A DNA stretch of 64,000 nt, from assembly GCF_013368755.1 (NCBI RefSeq), contig NC_049566.1, positions 1 through 64,000 on the forward strand. Direction: 5' to 3'. Below are positions 36,047 to 46,857 of the stretch, one piece after another. The translations under genes were made by a program, and so were the position numbers. The notes under the pieces are model-generated. The model did not search any database and was not told the origin of the DNA. It saw only the letters and a program-made list of their open reading frames with translations. The DNA comes from Talaromyces rugulosus. Taxonomy: Eukaryota > Ascomycota > Eurotiomycetes > Eurotiales > Trichocomaceae. Positions within the stretch are counted from its first letter, which is position 1, and every line of letters starts with the position of its first letter.

Positions 36047-36439
36047 AATGCGCTTATTTGATTCTGAGGTACGAGATCGATCCTGTACGCTTTTTATACG
36101 TGTGTTTCAGTCTATCCCCTGCATAAGCTTGCTTTGTTTTATATTATATGTTACTCTAGACCTTAGTATATGATATTTTACCTCGGTATCCTTATGCCAT
36201 AACATAAATAAATACACGGATAGACTTATCTTGATAAAATAGCTCAACTGTACAACTCGATCGAAGCAAGTAGAATGTCTCGTTTAGTTTATATCTGGTA
36301 TCAGCCCCATCTCTCAACACCATTCCCCCGTGTCTGTGATTGGGTGGCGGAAGCAAGCTGCCAAAACAGAGAGGGCTTGAGAAAAATACAGCATAAGAAG
36401 TGAATACTATTCCAGTAACTAGCAGTCAAAATAGCGTAT
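36047..36439. other. Convergent 3' intergenic region
   Basis: A+T-rich spacer between the stop codons of the DUF3435 gene and the minus-strand GNAT-ankyrin gene. AATAAATA at ~36,204-36,211 could serve polyadenylation. Nothing else is recognizable. Confidence 0.5.
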
Positions 36440-38392
36440 TCACTCCAATTCAAGGTCAAGGCCACAAGCCCGTGCCACGAATTTGAACTCACGGTCATTG
36501 CGACAGTCACTCAATGAGGAGTACTCGCTAGCATACATTATTTGAAATTCACCATCCCCTGTTCTGTCATCCCGGTTCCGCGCCTCGTTGAATATACATG
36601 CAAGGACAGCCTTTACGCCGGAAAGATCTCCGGCTCGAGTCAGGTAGTTGCGTGTCACGGGGGGCCATTCACTCCACTGACGGACAACTTGTAAGATATT
36701 CTCGACAGAGGGAGCAATGCTTGACTCTAGACAGTCACGCACGCGGGAAAATATGTTCGTATATCCCTGACGAATCGATTTGTTTGTTTTGAAATTTTGT
36801 TGGACATCGTAAGCGACGTATCTAAACCAGAACTTATTATCCGAGACCCAGTACCGGCCATCATCGACCCCGTCTGATAGGAAATCGTATATTGTTCCGG
36901 CTTGGTCGAGCAACGCCAGCTTCATCCGTGATGAGAGAAATCCTTCAATGCACTGACCACAAGTGCATCCGTACTTTAGACGAGAGGTGGAAAGGCCTAA
37001 GTCTTCACCCATGCGATCGATATCAAGCAAGGAGAGGCACTCTACTGCAGGAGGAGAAAACCCCTGAAAGTCGTCTGATACATGCAGATTTCCCATAAAG
37101 AGGTTTCTCTTTGTTCGTATATCTTCGAGAAAATCTTTAAGCACATCTAGAGGAGAATCCCCATTTATATCACGCGCTGTCTTCCATGACTCCGCTGCGT
37201 CAACATTTGCCAGGAGCCACGTTATGCTTTTCGGTTTCAATTTGCGCGCAAGAGTGTGCAGAAGAGTCCTGTGTGTGCGGTCCACCATAGTCAAGTTAAC
37301 CCCGTCCTCGGTAGCCACTTTCTTAAGGTACTCCACACACTCCAGATCAGGAAGTGTAGTTGCAGCATAGTGCAGTGGAAATTCCGTCTGCAGTGTTGAC
37401 AAAGTCCTCTGTCCGAGCTGGATTTCTACTCCATATGGGATGATATAATCTCCCATTCCCGGCTCATCCTCCCGGTCGTCCAAAGGCTCGATCTGGGGAT
37501 CAAAGTCCCTGTCGGGGATGATCGATCGTGCTCTATGATTTGGATGGAACGCGTACGCAAAACACGGTGAGGAGCCGATACGTCGAAACCCGAGAGACCT
37601 ATAGAATGAAACAGCGGTGTTGCTTGCTTGAAGATCGATTTCATTTTTCTGGCGCTTCGACTTGCCGACGTATTGAGGCTCAACGTCCTCAGTAAGCCAT
37701 CCAGGTATTACAATCGCATGGGCTCTGGTCAACTTCTGAAATTGCGTAACGGAGCCGAATTCCAAAGCAATGAGTCCGGGCGACATGTCTCTTGGCTTTG
37801 CGCTGGCCCCACACTTCTCACCGACCGCGAGGAGCTGTCTGACCATCGCGCCTCCTACACCCTTCCTCCGACATTCGACGTCCGTAATAAATACCTTTTC
37901 AATTAGTAGGAGGGGGCCGTTGTCAAGCTCAGACCTCCATACACCTGTTCCCCGGTGAACGGGGTGCGACTTGAACTTATCCTTGAGGAAGCCATACCGG
38001 TCAAAAACCCTCCACGCTATCTCTCCTACATCCTGGGAGCATTCATCCATTTTTTCCCAAAAGTTCTTTGTGACCATTCCCCGGTAGATGAATCGGGCAA
38101 AGGCATGCCCGATCGCCTTGCCTTTGTGGGTGCATTTGGCAGTTATATCATCTCGCCAGGCACGCGACGATATCCAGATCTCAATTTTGACAGCCTGGTT
38201 TGTACCATTGAGGAGAAATTCGCTCTCAATCAAAGTAGTCTTATCTTTGCGATCAGATGTGAACTCGTCATCAGAGCTGTCCTCAGAGCTACCGTATTCG
38301 TCGGTCTCCGTAGACGTGTAGCCTTCTGAAGAGGTAAATGCATCGGTTTCTCGTTTTGTTTTTGCCCCGGTGGTTTCATGGCTGTTGTCCAT
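36440..38392 (-). CDS. GNAT acetyltransferase-ankyrin protein, 650 aa
   Basis: A single uninterrupted frame. An acidic Ser/Thr/Glu-rich N terminus (~1-50) precedes a GNAT fold: motif A in LLLIEKVFITDVECRRKGVG (~161-180, with the acetyl-CoA loop RRKGVGG) and motif B ASNTAVSFYRSLGF (~268-281). Residues ~335-430 contain ankyrin-like helices (PLHYAATTLPDLECVEYLKK; RTLLHTLARKLKP; INGDSPLDVL). The C-terminal ~200 residues include a Cys pair loop (YGCTCGQCIEGFL) and are otherwise unassigned. Expected activity is transfer of acetyl from acetyl-CoA to an unknown amine substrate, with ankyrins selecting a partner. It is divergent from the ferric reductase across a 646-bp shared promoter. Confidence 0.8.
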   Translation of the reverse strand: MDNSHETTGAKTKRETDAFTSSEGYTSTETDEYGSSEDSSDDEFTSDRKDKTTLIESEFLLNGTNQAVKIEIWISSRAWRDDITAKCTHKGKAIGHAFARFIYRGMVTKNFWEKMDECSQDVGEIAWRVFDRYGFLKDKFKSHPVHRGTGVWRSELDNGPLLLIEKVFITDVECRRKGVGGAMVRQLLAVGEKCGASAKPRDMSPGLIALEFGSVTQFQKLTRAHAIVIPGWLTEDVEPQYVGKSKRQKNEIDLQASNTAVSFYRSLGFRRIGSSPCFAYAFHPNHRARSIIPDRDFDPQIEPLDDREDEPGMGDYIIPYGVEIQLGQRTLSTLQTEFPLHYAATTLPDLECVEYLKKVATEDGVNLTMVDRTHRTLLHTLARKLKPKSITWLLANVDAAESWKTARDINGDSPLDVLKDFLEDIRTKRNLFMGNLHVSDDFQGFSPPAVECLSLLDIDRMGEDLGLSTSRLKYGCTCGQCIEGFLSSRMKLALLDQAGTIYDFLSDGVDDGRYWVSDNKFWFRYVAYDVQQNFKTNKSIRQGYTNIFSRVRDCLESSIAPSVENILQVVRQWSEWPPVTRNYLTRAGDLSGVKAVLACIFNEARNRDDRTGDGEFQIMYASEYSSLSDCRNDREFKFVARACGLDLELE

Positions 38393-39038
38393 CGATTATC
38401 TCTTTATCGGGTCCTGCTGTGAGCCTCGAGGATTCTTGGCAGGGTAGCGGTAGTATCTAGATTTGGAAGATTTCTATTCAACTGGTAATGCCGGGTTCCA
38501 TGGAAAAGACAAACGAACGAGGGCAGGCTGACCTAGTTTTAAAGCTGAGATTCATTCCTTTGTACACTTTAGACGGCAATAAACAAGCCACCAATCAGGA
38601 CTTGATATTCTGGAATATTTTAGACATGCAGGCCACCCGTAAGCTCCACGTGCCGCATAGCTGCCAATAGGCTGTGGGGCTGGGCTTGTGCTGATGACGT
38701 CATAATATTCTGGAATATTGAGATCTACGCATTCTGATTGGTCCTATATATTGTGAGCCTATATGTGCTACCTATCGGATATACTGTCAGATAGACACTG
38801 AAATATTCAGTCAGTCCGAGAGTCGTTTCGGAATTAGGATATCCGGTTAGCCCAAAATTACATTGACGCCCTTTCTCATACGGCCATTTTCCGTATCAGG
38901 CGGAATTTGACTTCCTCATGCAAATAAAGTACAAACCAATTCTGGATCTGCCATGTTAAAACGAGTATTTAAATACCGGAAGGCTCCCTGAGCATTCTTC
39001 TCCGCTACCACATCCTCCTCTCATGAACCTTATATACC
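38393..39038. promoter_or_regulatory. Bidirectional promoter with two ATATTC-TG-GAATAT palindromes and CCAAT boxes
   Basis: Lies between divergent GNAT-ankyrin and ferric reductase genes. Palindromes ATATTCTGGAATAT at 38,605-38,618 and 38,705-38,718 (each with a TTCnnGAA core, like a heat-shock element) each have a CCAAT/ATTGG box within ~20 bases (38,591-38,595; 38,737-38,741). The 40-bp block 38,584-38,623 recurs inverted at 57,822-57,861. A TATA-like TATTTAAATA lies about 65 bases upstream of the ferric reductase ATG. Confidence 0.6.
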
Positions 39039-40863
39039 ATGGATATTACCAGCATCTATGCTGTCACCGCGGGCGGTGTCTGTGCCACTCTTTTCTTTGT
39101 TAGTATTCTTCCGTATGTGGCTCCACTGGCCAGTAAAACCTCAACATTTATCTCTAAGCACTTCATCTTCCCATTCCTTCTTCATCGTCACAGTTTTGTT
39201 GGCCCATGGACGCGTGGTGCCGTTTTAGTACACACTCTCTATGTCGCAACCAACCTTTTTTGTCTCTGTTTCCGTGCCATGTCGCGGATCGACGCTGCTC
39301 GAAGAGCAGGGGCATTGTCTATGATCAATATGGTTGCTCTCTTTGCGACTGGAAACCTGACTATCTGCACTGACATATTTCGGATTTCGCGTCACCTAAG
39401 CCTACAGATCCACCGTGCTACTGCATGCATGGTGGCGAGTTTAATAGGTCTGCATATTGTCTTGGTGATGACCACACAGAGAAGTTTCCCGTTGACCGAG
39501 TCAGACAACCTTTTTGGACTTATTGTATGCTTACCATTCATCGATTGTGCACCTCAGCACTGACCGAAAATAGGGAGCTGGATGCGTTGCGGGAACCTTT
39601 CTCTTCTCGCTTCCATACATCCGCCGTCAAGTATATGAAATTTTCCTTCGAACCCATCAGATACAGGGGTATGCTTTCTTATATGCTCTTTGGCGACATA
39701 TACCGTCTACCACTCTCCTTCCAAGACTTTACACCATCCTGGCGTTTGCATTCGTCTTGGTAGCGCTCCTTCTACAGACGCTCGTCATTATCTATCGGAA
39801 TGGAATATTCTCCTCCCGTGGATGCCCCCGGGCGCTGGTGGCGTGCGGTAACCTGGAGATCCACGGAAAAAATTATGTGAGTCCCGTCATCAAGGTCCGT
39901 GTGGCCCTCTCCCGACCGATGAAGATCGCGGCGGGGCAGTATATCCATTTATGGATGCCGTCGGTGAGTTGGTGGTCGTGGGCACAATTGCATCCCTTCA
40001 CGGTCATCTCGTGGTCCGATGGCGCCCAGGAGACGTTAGACTTGCTGGTTGAGCCTCAACGTGGGTTCTCTGCGGATTTGCTGCGGCACGCCACTGCTGC
40101 CTCACCAGGCTCCGCTTCCTTTCTCGCTCTGATCAGTGGACCGCACGGAATCAGCGAGGATGTCAGACGTTATGAGAGCGTGGTCTTCCTTGTGGATGGA
40201 TTTGGTATCGCAGCTGCCATCCCGTATCTTAAAAAGCTCATCTGTAGCTACAACACGTCGGTCGCGGAGAAGGTTGATCATGAATCATCGGACCATCTCT
40301 TGCGGTACTTTTTCGTATATTCTCGAACCAGGAGGGTGCATCTTGTATGGCAAGTTGAAACACTTGGTAAGTTGCCACGATATGAAGTTTTCTCTGCTAA
40401 CGTGTATAGATATTGCGATCGCTATACAATCCGTATTGAATGGTCTCCTCGATGATGACCTCTTAAAAAAAAGTTATGTAAGTGGTTTATATTCTATTCA
40501 TAGTAACGCGCTAATGACTGTAGCTTTTGACGATTTCTATCCATGTGAAATCTGGTGGAATCATTGGAGACAAGTTGACATTTGGAAATCATAAACGAGC
40601 AGTCGTTTATAAAGGGAGTGCCGACTATGAACAGATCCTACCCGCGGAATTGTCTGGCGAATTTATCCAGAGACTTCCGGGCGCCCAGGAAGAAAGAGGA
40701 GAGATGCTGGTGATGGGTACGTGAAGTTCACCGTGCGTCTCATGTTCTGACTGACGATATTGTAGTGGCGGCATCCAACGAGGTCCATGATCGCACTCAA
40801 GTAATTCTTCGGGACTACGTGCACCAGAAAGTGGCAATGGCTGTCCTTGAATACCAGCCTTGA
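39039..40863 (+). CDS. Ferric/cupric reductase (FRE family), five exons, 545 aa
   Basis: Exons 39,039-39,524, 39,574-40,366, 40,410-40,477, 40,524-40,716 and 40,766-40,863; introns are 43-49 bp and frame is maintained. The N-terminal half has several hydrophobic segments. Two His pairs with 13 residues between them (HRATACMVASLIGLH and HQIQGYAFLYALWRH) would hold two hemes across the membrane. The cytosolic half has the FAD motif HPFTVISW and NADPH-binding segments LISGPHG and VFLVDGFGIAAAIPYLKKL. The enzyme would pass electrons from NADPH through FAD and heme to extracellular ferric or cupric ions at the plasma membrane before uptake. Length is at the low end for the family. FRE genes are among the recurrent Starship cargo families, which fits its place here. 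Confidence 0.9.
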
Positions 40864-41076
40864 GCATTTTTCACTGGTTTGGTCATTGTCCGTAGTCTTT
40901 GCGTATATTTCCAGCTTTTTGTGAGAACTGCGCTGTCCAAATAGTCTTTTATGCTTTTTTTAACTATTTCATATTGAGCTGTAATTTCTTTTTAATAAAA
41001 AATGAAAGAACAGAAAAAGAAAACAAATATGGATATCTACCTACTACACATTCGTCTCAATGCCTTGCAGAGGCAT

Positions 41077-42337
41077 TTAATCTTGCACATGCTGGTAAGA
41101 TGGGTTGCCACGTTTTTCATCGTCAACTTCATAAAATGTATCATTTACATTGTCCTCCTTCAAATCTGTTGACGGTTGTCTCTCCTCAGCATCCGGTGTG
41201 TGGTCAGCGCCATCCGAAACCCCATTAAAAAGGCCTGCTTTTTCGTCAAATAGCCGGTTTACAGACTCTTCTAGCAAATTCCCAATCAAAATTTTGTTCT
41301 CACAGTCGTCATGGATAATTCTAGCTGTGAGTTGTGTCTCCTGCATATCAAGCTCTTCTCGCTGCCGCTGAATCTTTTGGAGCTCCAGACTGTACGTATC
41401 CTCCAGAACATTTTTATTGAGCTCCATTGCTTTGATCTTGCTATTGAGCTCGTGCTGCAAATCCTCTAGCTGCGCAGTCCGTAGAGGATCCTGCAGGGTC
41501 TCCGCGAGAATTCTGGCTGAGTTGACCAGTGCTTCAACGCCACGACAGGAGGTTGGAAGTCTATGAACTGCTGTGTGGCGCAGCTTGTTGGTTGCGAAGA
41601 GAGTTTCTTTCAGTGATGTCCCACAAAGCTTGAATGCATGCTGAGGAAGCTTCTCCGACGACTTAGCGAACAACTTTGTCCATTTCGTCAATTCAACCGC
41701 AGCGGCACAATCCCATGCATGTTCCTCCAAGATCGACGGCTTCCATTTCCTTGTGAATTCAAAACAACAGTCTTCTAAAACAGACTGTACTCTCGAAAGA
41801 ATAGTGTGTTGTGCATGGTATGGAAAATACATTGGATATAAAGAAATGATACCCGATACCTTTTCCGTCGATGTCCTATCTTGTACTTTATTAATCATCG
41901 TCGAGTGAAATCCGACGGCCAAGCTTACCATTAGGAATTTTTTGACTCGACTGGACTACACTTATCGGCTCCTCATCATTCGATTCATCGCCTTCTTCTT
42001 GTGAGGCGACTTCTTCTAGTGCGTCAGCTGCTGATCGAGCAGCGTCGTCTTCCGACGCAGCTCGTTGGACATCTCTTGCGGGAGATGAGTGGAACAGCTC
42101 TGGAAATTCGATCTTGGCCTTCACATCTGATTGGAATATCTGCTCTTCAAGCAAGGCTTTAAGGATATCGACGACCTTGTCAAGTGTGAAATCTTGGATT
42201 AATTGATGAAGACGTGTTCGATGTTTGGTGACGAGCTCGCGGACTTTTTTGGTTTTTCGCAGTAGTGCGTTGCTTCCCGCAAAAATAGGTCTGCAGGCCA
42301 GATAGACGCGGCGTTTATCAGTAACTGAATACGCCAT
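41077..42337 (-). CDS. Coiled-coil protein of unknown function, two exons, 403 aa
   Basis: Exons 42,337-41,929 and 41,879-41,077 join across a 49-bp intron (donor GTAAGC, acceptor CAAG). The N-terminal part is basic and helical (KKVRELVTKHRTRLHQLI). Residues ~75-135 are acidic. The middle contains the conserved-looking PMYFPYHAQHTILSRVQSVL and HTAVHRLPTSCRGVEAL. A long coiled coil (~280-345: LEDLQHELNSKIKAMELNKN...LQKIQRQREELDMQE) precedes an acidic tail. I recognize the type as a recurring fungal accessory-region protein, sometimes mislabelled as a cytochrome subunit in annotations, but know no function. It is convergent with the ferric reductase, ~210 bp apart. Confidence 0.75.
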
Positions 42338-42973
42338 ACTGGGTGCTTAGGTAGGTTTTCAACGATTTTTGACGCTGAAGATTGTGGCCCGTTGCCTACA
42401 TCGAGAAATAGGGACTGGAGAAAGCTTCTCCAATGTCGTTCTATGTTTTTATAGAGTTGGTCTTGTGCTTCTAGCTGGGCCAGATGAAGTATAAACCCAG
42501 TGTCTTCCCTTGATGATCTGTCACGTTACACAACATGTCGTCAAAGCGCCTACAACTCACCGCTTCTTTCTCTGCCTTACTCTACCATATACTCACTAAG
42601 ATTGGAGGGTTCATCTATTGTCTGTATCATTGGAATGCATAATCAGCATTGCGACGACTGCCAGATTCTTGGTGAATGACCGGAACAGCATTCCTTCTAG
42701 CGACGTCCGTGCAGGTTACCCTTGATTCCGGCAAAGGTGCTAAGTCAGTCATTCATTTCCAAGAGATTTCCTGAAGATCAAGTTCGGACTGAGCGGTGTA
42801 GCTCAGCAGGCTTACGTTGGGCAGCTATGCAGTTACTGCCCCGCTCGTATGATTACAATATCAGACCGGCTCTTATATGGAATATAGAATCACAATACTT
42901 TTTCAAATATATGGCCCTATGCTTCTCACCACGTTTTACATAGGTGTCAAGGCATAAGAATCTTCTAAGGATC
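42338..42973. other. Divergent intergenic region
   Basis: Separates the starts of the 403-aa minus-strand gene and the small Cys/His-rich plus-strand gene. Composition is mixed and frames are short. I see no RNA gene or repeat; promoters of both neighbours should lie here. Confidence 0.4.
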
Positions 42974-43454
42974 ATGGATGCCTCTCGTGGCAGAAGTACC
43001 GAGACAAGCAGCGCTGAGACTCTGAGACGAGACGTGAAGACAGAGGTGATAATGGCGATGCAAGATGAAAAGGAAGAACAGGAGAGAGCACTTGAACAGA
43101 TTGAAGACTGCTATGAAGAGACTAGACCATGGTTGGTATACTCCGTACGTACTCATATGGCGTGTGGGCGCTAATATATATAGCCTGGGATGCTCCGCAC
43201 GTGTGACCGTGGAATGCTTTCGCCAAAAGCACTTCCACTGGTGTACATTACACGCACAAATGACGGATGAAAATGGCAATTGTCCTAAGGGTACTACGAC
43301 ATGCAATTGTAATGATATAGAGTGCGGTATGTTTTACTATTCTGACTTGTTCATCATCTACTTATAAATATGAGTAGACAAAAGTGAAAATGAAGCATAT
43401 TGGGAGGAAGTACAAGAGAATGCAATTTTAGGCGGGCCAGGATTCCGAGACTGA
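42974..43454 (+). CDS. Small Cys/His-rich protein, three exons, 125 aa
   Basis: Exons 42,974-43,131, 43,184-43,326 and 43,378-43,454 are joined by a 52-bp intron (donor GTTGGT, branch GCTAAT, acceptor TATAG) and a 51-bp intron (donor GTATGT, acceptor GTAG); total length divides by three. The N-terminal half is a charged helix (MAMQDEKEEQERALEQIEDC). The middle exon is rich in putative metal ligands: C-x2-C, then ECFRQKHFHWCTLH, then C, CNC and C within ~55 residues. The first CxxC exists only if the first intron is spliced as proposed, which supports the model. I do not recognize the family; a zinc-binding adaptor is a guess. Confidence 0.6.
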
Positions 43455-43956
43455 AAACCCATATGGCATATACAGTACCTTGAAAAATCAGTTTCCCTCA
43501 CAAATTGTTTCACCATCCTAAATTTCTAAAATAAGTTCGATGACTGTTCCGCATTCTCAACTGAGCTAGACATTCTTTGCTGTTCTTGACGAGACGCAAG
43601 GGGTGAAATTTCTCCCTGTCTAGTGCAAGGAGGATTCCGTTTTCAGGATTCGAGTCAGAGATCTTCATTCCTTGTATCCATCCTTGTCGTCCAGTATATA
43701 AACTCTACGATGAATGCAACGGATGGTACTGGTTGTGATGTGCCACTCAATCCTGCTCGCGCGACTGCAGCCTATCTGATTAAGTCTCTCGGTTTCGGAT
43801 GTCTGAAGACGGAATCCATCTCCAACTCGCTCTCAACACAAGGCTATAAAGAGGCTAGGTCCCCCTCTTTATTTCTATTCAGTCTAATTCTTTTGGACCT
43901 ATCTCAGATTTTTCTTTTATTAAGATCCAACGTCAATATAACCAAACCAACTTTCA
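43455..43956. other. Upstream region of the dynamin-like gene
   Basis: Non-coding, mixed composition. CTATAAAG at ~43,844 lies ~110 bases before the ATG at 43,957 and could be a TATA element. No other feature is seen. Confidence 0.4.
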
Positions 43957-46200
43957 ATGGAGTCTACAACAGAAGTAGATTGGACTCTTCTTGATTGGGA
44001 GCGAGTTGGAGATGGACTCCATCTCCAGACTTCCAGAACGTCGGAGAGACTTAATCAGATAGACCGCGTTCGCGCGAACGGGATTGGTGATCATGTCGCA
44101 CTACCGCAATTAGTGGTCTGCGGCGATCAATCAGCCGGAAAAAGCTCAGTTCTGGAAGGTATAAGCGGGATACCTTTTCCCCGACAAGACGGTCTCTGCA
44201 CCAGGTTCGCAACGGAGATCATCCTCCGCCATGACCCTAGTGAGCAGCGTGCTACCGCTATGATCATACCTCATAGCTCTCACACAGCCGACGAAAAGAC
44301 ACGTCTGAGTGCATTTCGCCGACAGATACGTGACTTCTCAGAGCTTCCTGGTATTATTGAAGCGGCTGCAAAACTGATGGGCGTTCGCGGACATGGCGCA
44401 GAGACAGATGCACCGGCCTTTTCCGCCGATGTTTTACGTTTAGAGCTGGTCGGCAAAACCGGCCTTCATTTAACCATCGTGGACCTGCCGGGATTGATAT
44501 CTGTGTCTGAAGTTGAAGAAGATGTTCAGCTTGTTGAAAACCTGGTGGATTCATACCTCGAGAACTCGCGCACCATTATCTTAGCCGTGGTGCCAGCAAG
44601 TAGTGATATCGACACCCAAGGCATCATTCAAAGGGCTCGTCACTACGATAAAGCGGGCCATCGCACCGTGGGTATCATCACCAAACCCGATCTAATCAAC
44701 GCTGGTACAGAAGCCCGTGTTGCGCGATTAGCGAACAATTCTGACGCAACCAAGTTGAGACTGGGCTTCTTTCTCGTCAAGAATCCATCGCCTGCGGAGC
44801 TCGAGAATGGCGTTTCCCTTTCGGATCGGCAAAAGGCAGAACTGGCCTTCTTTTCAGCTGGAGCTTGGAAGAAGCAAAACATCGATCGATCGCGCATTGG
44901 AATAGACAACCTGCGCCAATTCCTACAAGATCTCTTGGATAGCCACATTGAGCGAGAGTTGCCCACGGTGCGAGAGGATGTACGGCGTCTGCTCGTTGAA
45001 ATCAACAATGAAATTGTTGACCTGGGTATGGAACGCTCGTCTCCAAGCGAGATTCGGGTATATTTGACGCGAATTGCAAGCGATTTTCACAATTTGGTCA
45101 AAGCCGGTGTCGATGGAGCTTATGCGGGCCGTGATCCAGCCTTTTTTCATGTCAACAGCGATGAGATATACGTCCGCCTCCGCGCCGCCATCCACAAAGA
45201 GAATGAAGAGTTTGCCGCATACATGAGACAACACAGTGAGAGACGTACGGTGGTCACAGAGGAGCAGCTGGAAACCGCCGAAGCCGAAGACGGACAGCTA
45301 CTCCTCACAGACGATGAGATGATGACGTGGGTTCGCAAAGTACGTGCTTCTATGCGTCTCACTTATTATTACTCCCGCGAAATTGCACTGACACGCTCAG
45401 ATATACCATGAGACCAGAGGCCGAGAGCTGCCCGGCAACCACAATTACTCTTTGCTCACTGAATTGTTCCATGCTCAATCGGAGCGATGGGGAAGCATCA
45501 GCCGTCGCCATGTAGACACTATAGTTTCTCTGGTGTCTCGATTTATTCATTCTGCATTGGCTTTTGTCGCCAAGGACCCGAACGTCCGGAAAAGCTTGAC
45601 AGAAGGGATTAAACTTACGCTTCAGAACCATACTACAGAAGCTTACAAGGAACTAGAAAAACTTCTTCTCGACGAGGCACGTCACCCGGTCACCTATAAC
45701 CACTATTATACAGATAACATCCAGAAGGCACGACTTGACCGGTCTAAACAAGATTTGAAAAGTTCAATGGATGATGCCATTCACGAAGACTGGAATGATA
45801 AATTCCACGTCAGCAACTCACAAGTTGAGATCAAGAAGCTATTATACTCTCTTCAAGGCCGTATCATGGTTGATATGACGGAACGGGCATGTATGGACGC
45901 GCGTACCGACTTGGCCGCCTATTACAAAGTATGAACATCTGCAGTTAAATGTCTATGCGTGGCGCTAATTCTGTTCAGGTTGCGATGAAAACGTTTGTCG
46001 ACAATGTTTGTCGTCAAGTCATTGAACGGCACATACTTTCCAATCTGCCAAGTGTATTTGATCCGACCACGATTAGCATGTATACCGATGAAGATATGGT
46101 TCGCCTCGCCGCTGAATCGGGTCAGATCCGTGACCGTCGGGTTGAGATGCTCCGGCTTCAAGGCGCGCTGGAGCAGAGTCTTCGGGACCTTGGGGTTTGA
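43957..46200 (+). CDS. Dynamin/Mx-like large GTPase, three exons, 710 aa
   Basis: Exons 43,957-45,339, 45,401-45,928 and 45,979-46,200; introns 61 bp (donor GTACGT) and 50 bp (donor GTATGA). G1 is GDQSAGKSS (~residue 56), with the switch I Thr in the CTRFATEI segment. G3 is DLPG and G4 is TKPD. A stalk region with heptad character follows, and the third exon is a GTPase-effector-like helix (MVRLAAESGQIRDRRVEMLR). No PH or Pro-rich domain is present, so the layout is Mx-like and not classical dynamin. Such proteins self-assemble and use GTP to remodel membranes or assemblies. Fungal Mx-like genes are often in accessory regions next to NLRs, so a defence role is possible but inferred. Confidence 0.9.
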
Positions 46201-46857
46201 TTTTATTGTGCTTGTATGCTCCGCCCGTGGTTTTTCTCTCTTGGAGTTTTTCCCACAGGGTGTTTCGTGAATGCGGGGGCAGGTTTTTTCTGTGGGCAAT
46301 TTTTTTAGAATGTTAACGAGTAAACGCTTATAACCTGTGTCTAACATGCTTTTTTATACTACGCTTGAAGTTTGTATTTTGCTAGTCGTGTTTTTCTCTC
46401 TTTTGATTTATGTTGATAATCATTGTTACTGCATTAGTTCAATTAAATTTAAGATTCATTTACTCTTCGTATTCCGCCAGGGGAGAGAGACTCAACGTAG
46501 GATGTTATATAACAACAAAAGACGTGGATATCGCACCTAGGCATCAAGGCGTATCCTCCTGTAAACCTGACAATCTTAGGACCCCTTTCCGCGGAGTCCC
46601 ACAGTCCCAGATAAACAGTCACAGGAACACTGGCTTCCTAGGATCGCGGTGATCTAGAGCCACGGATCCGAATCCGTTGCAGGCACAGGAATACTGACCC
46701 ATGGCCAGCATAGGCCTGTAGCCCGGCGGGACAGAGGACCAGAGCTGTAGAGCTCAGTTGGATGCAAGAGGGGGCACTGGGGTCTGATTTGGGGCAATAT
46801 CCGATGACGCAAAACGAGAGGCATGCGTGCATGGATTTATCTATCTGGACATGGCTC
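46201..46857. other. Intergenic region downstream of the dynamin-like gene
   Basis: The first ~280 bases are T-rich 3' flank. From ~46,530 to 46,840 GC content rises (CCTAGGCATCAAGGCGTATC and onward) with no coding frame; this may be an untranslated part of a repeat related to the adjacent LINE, but I cannot identify it. Confidence 0.4.
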
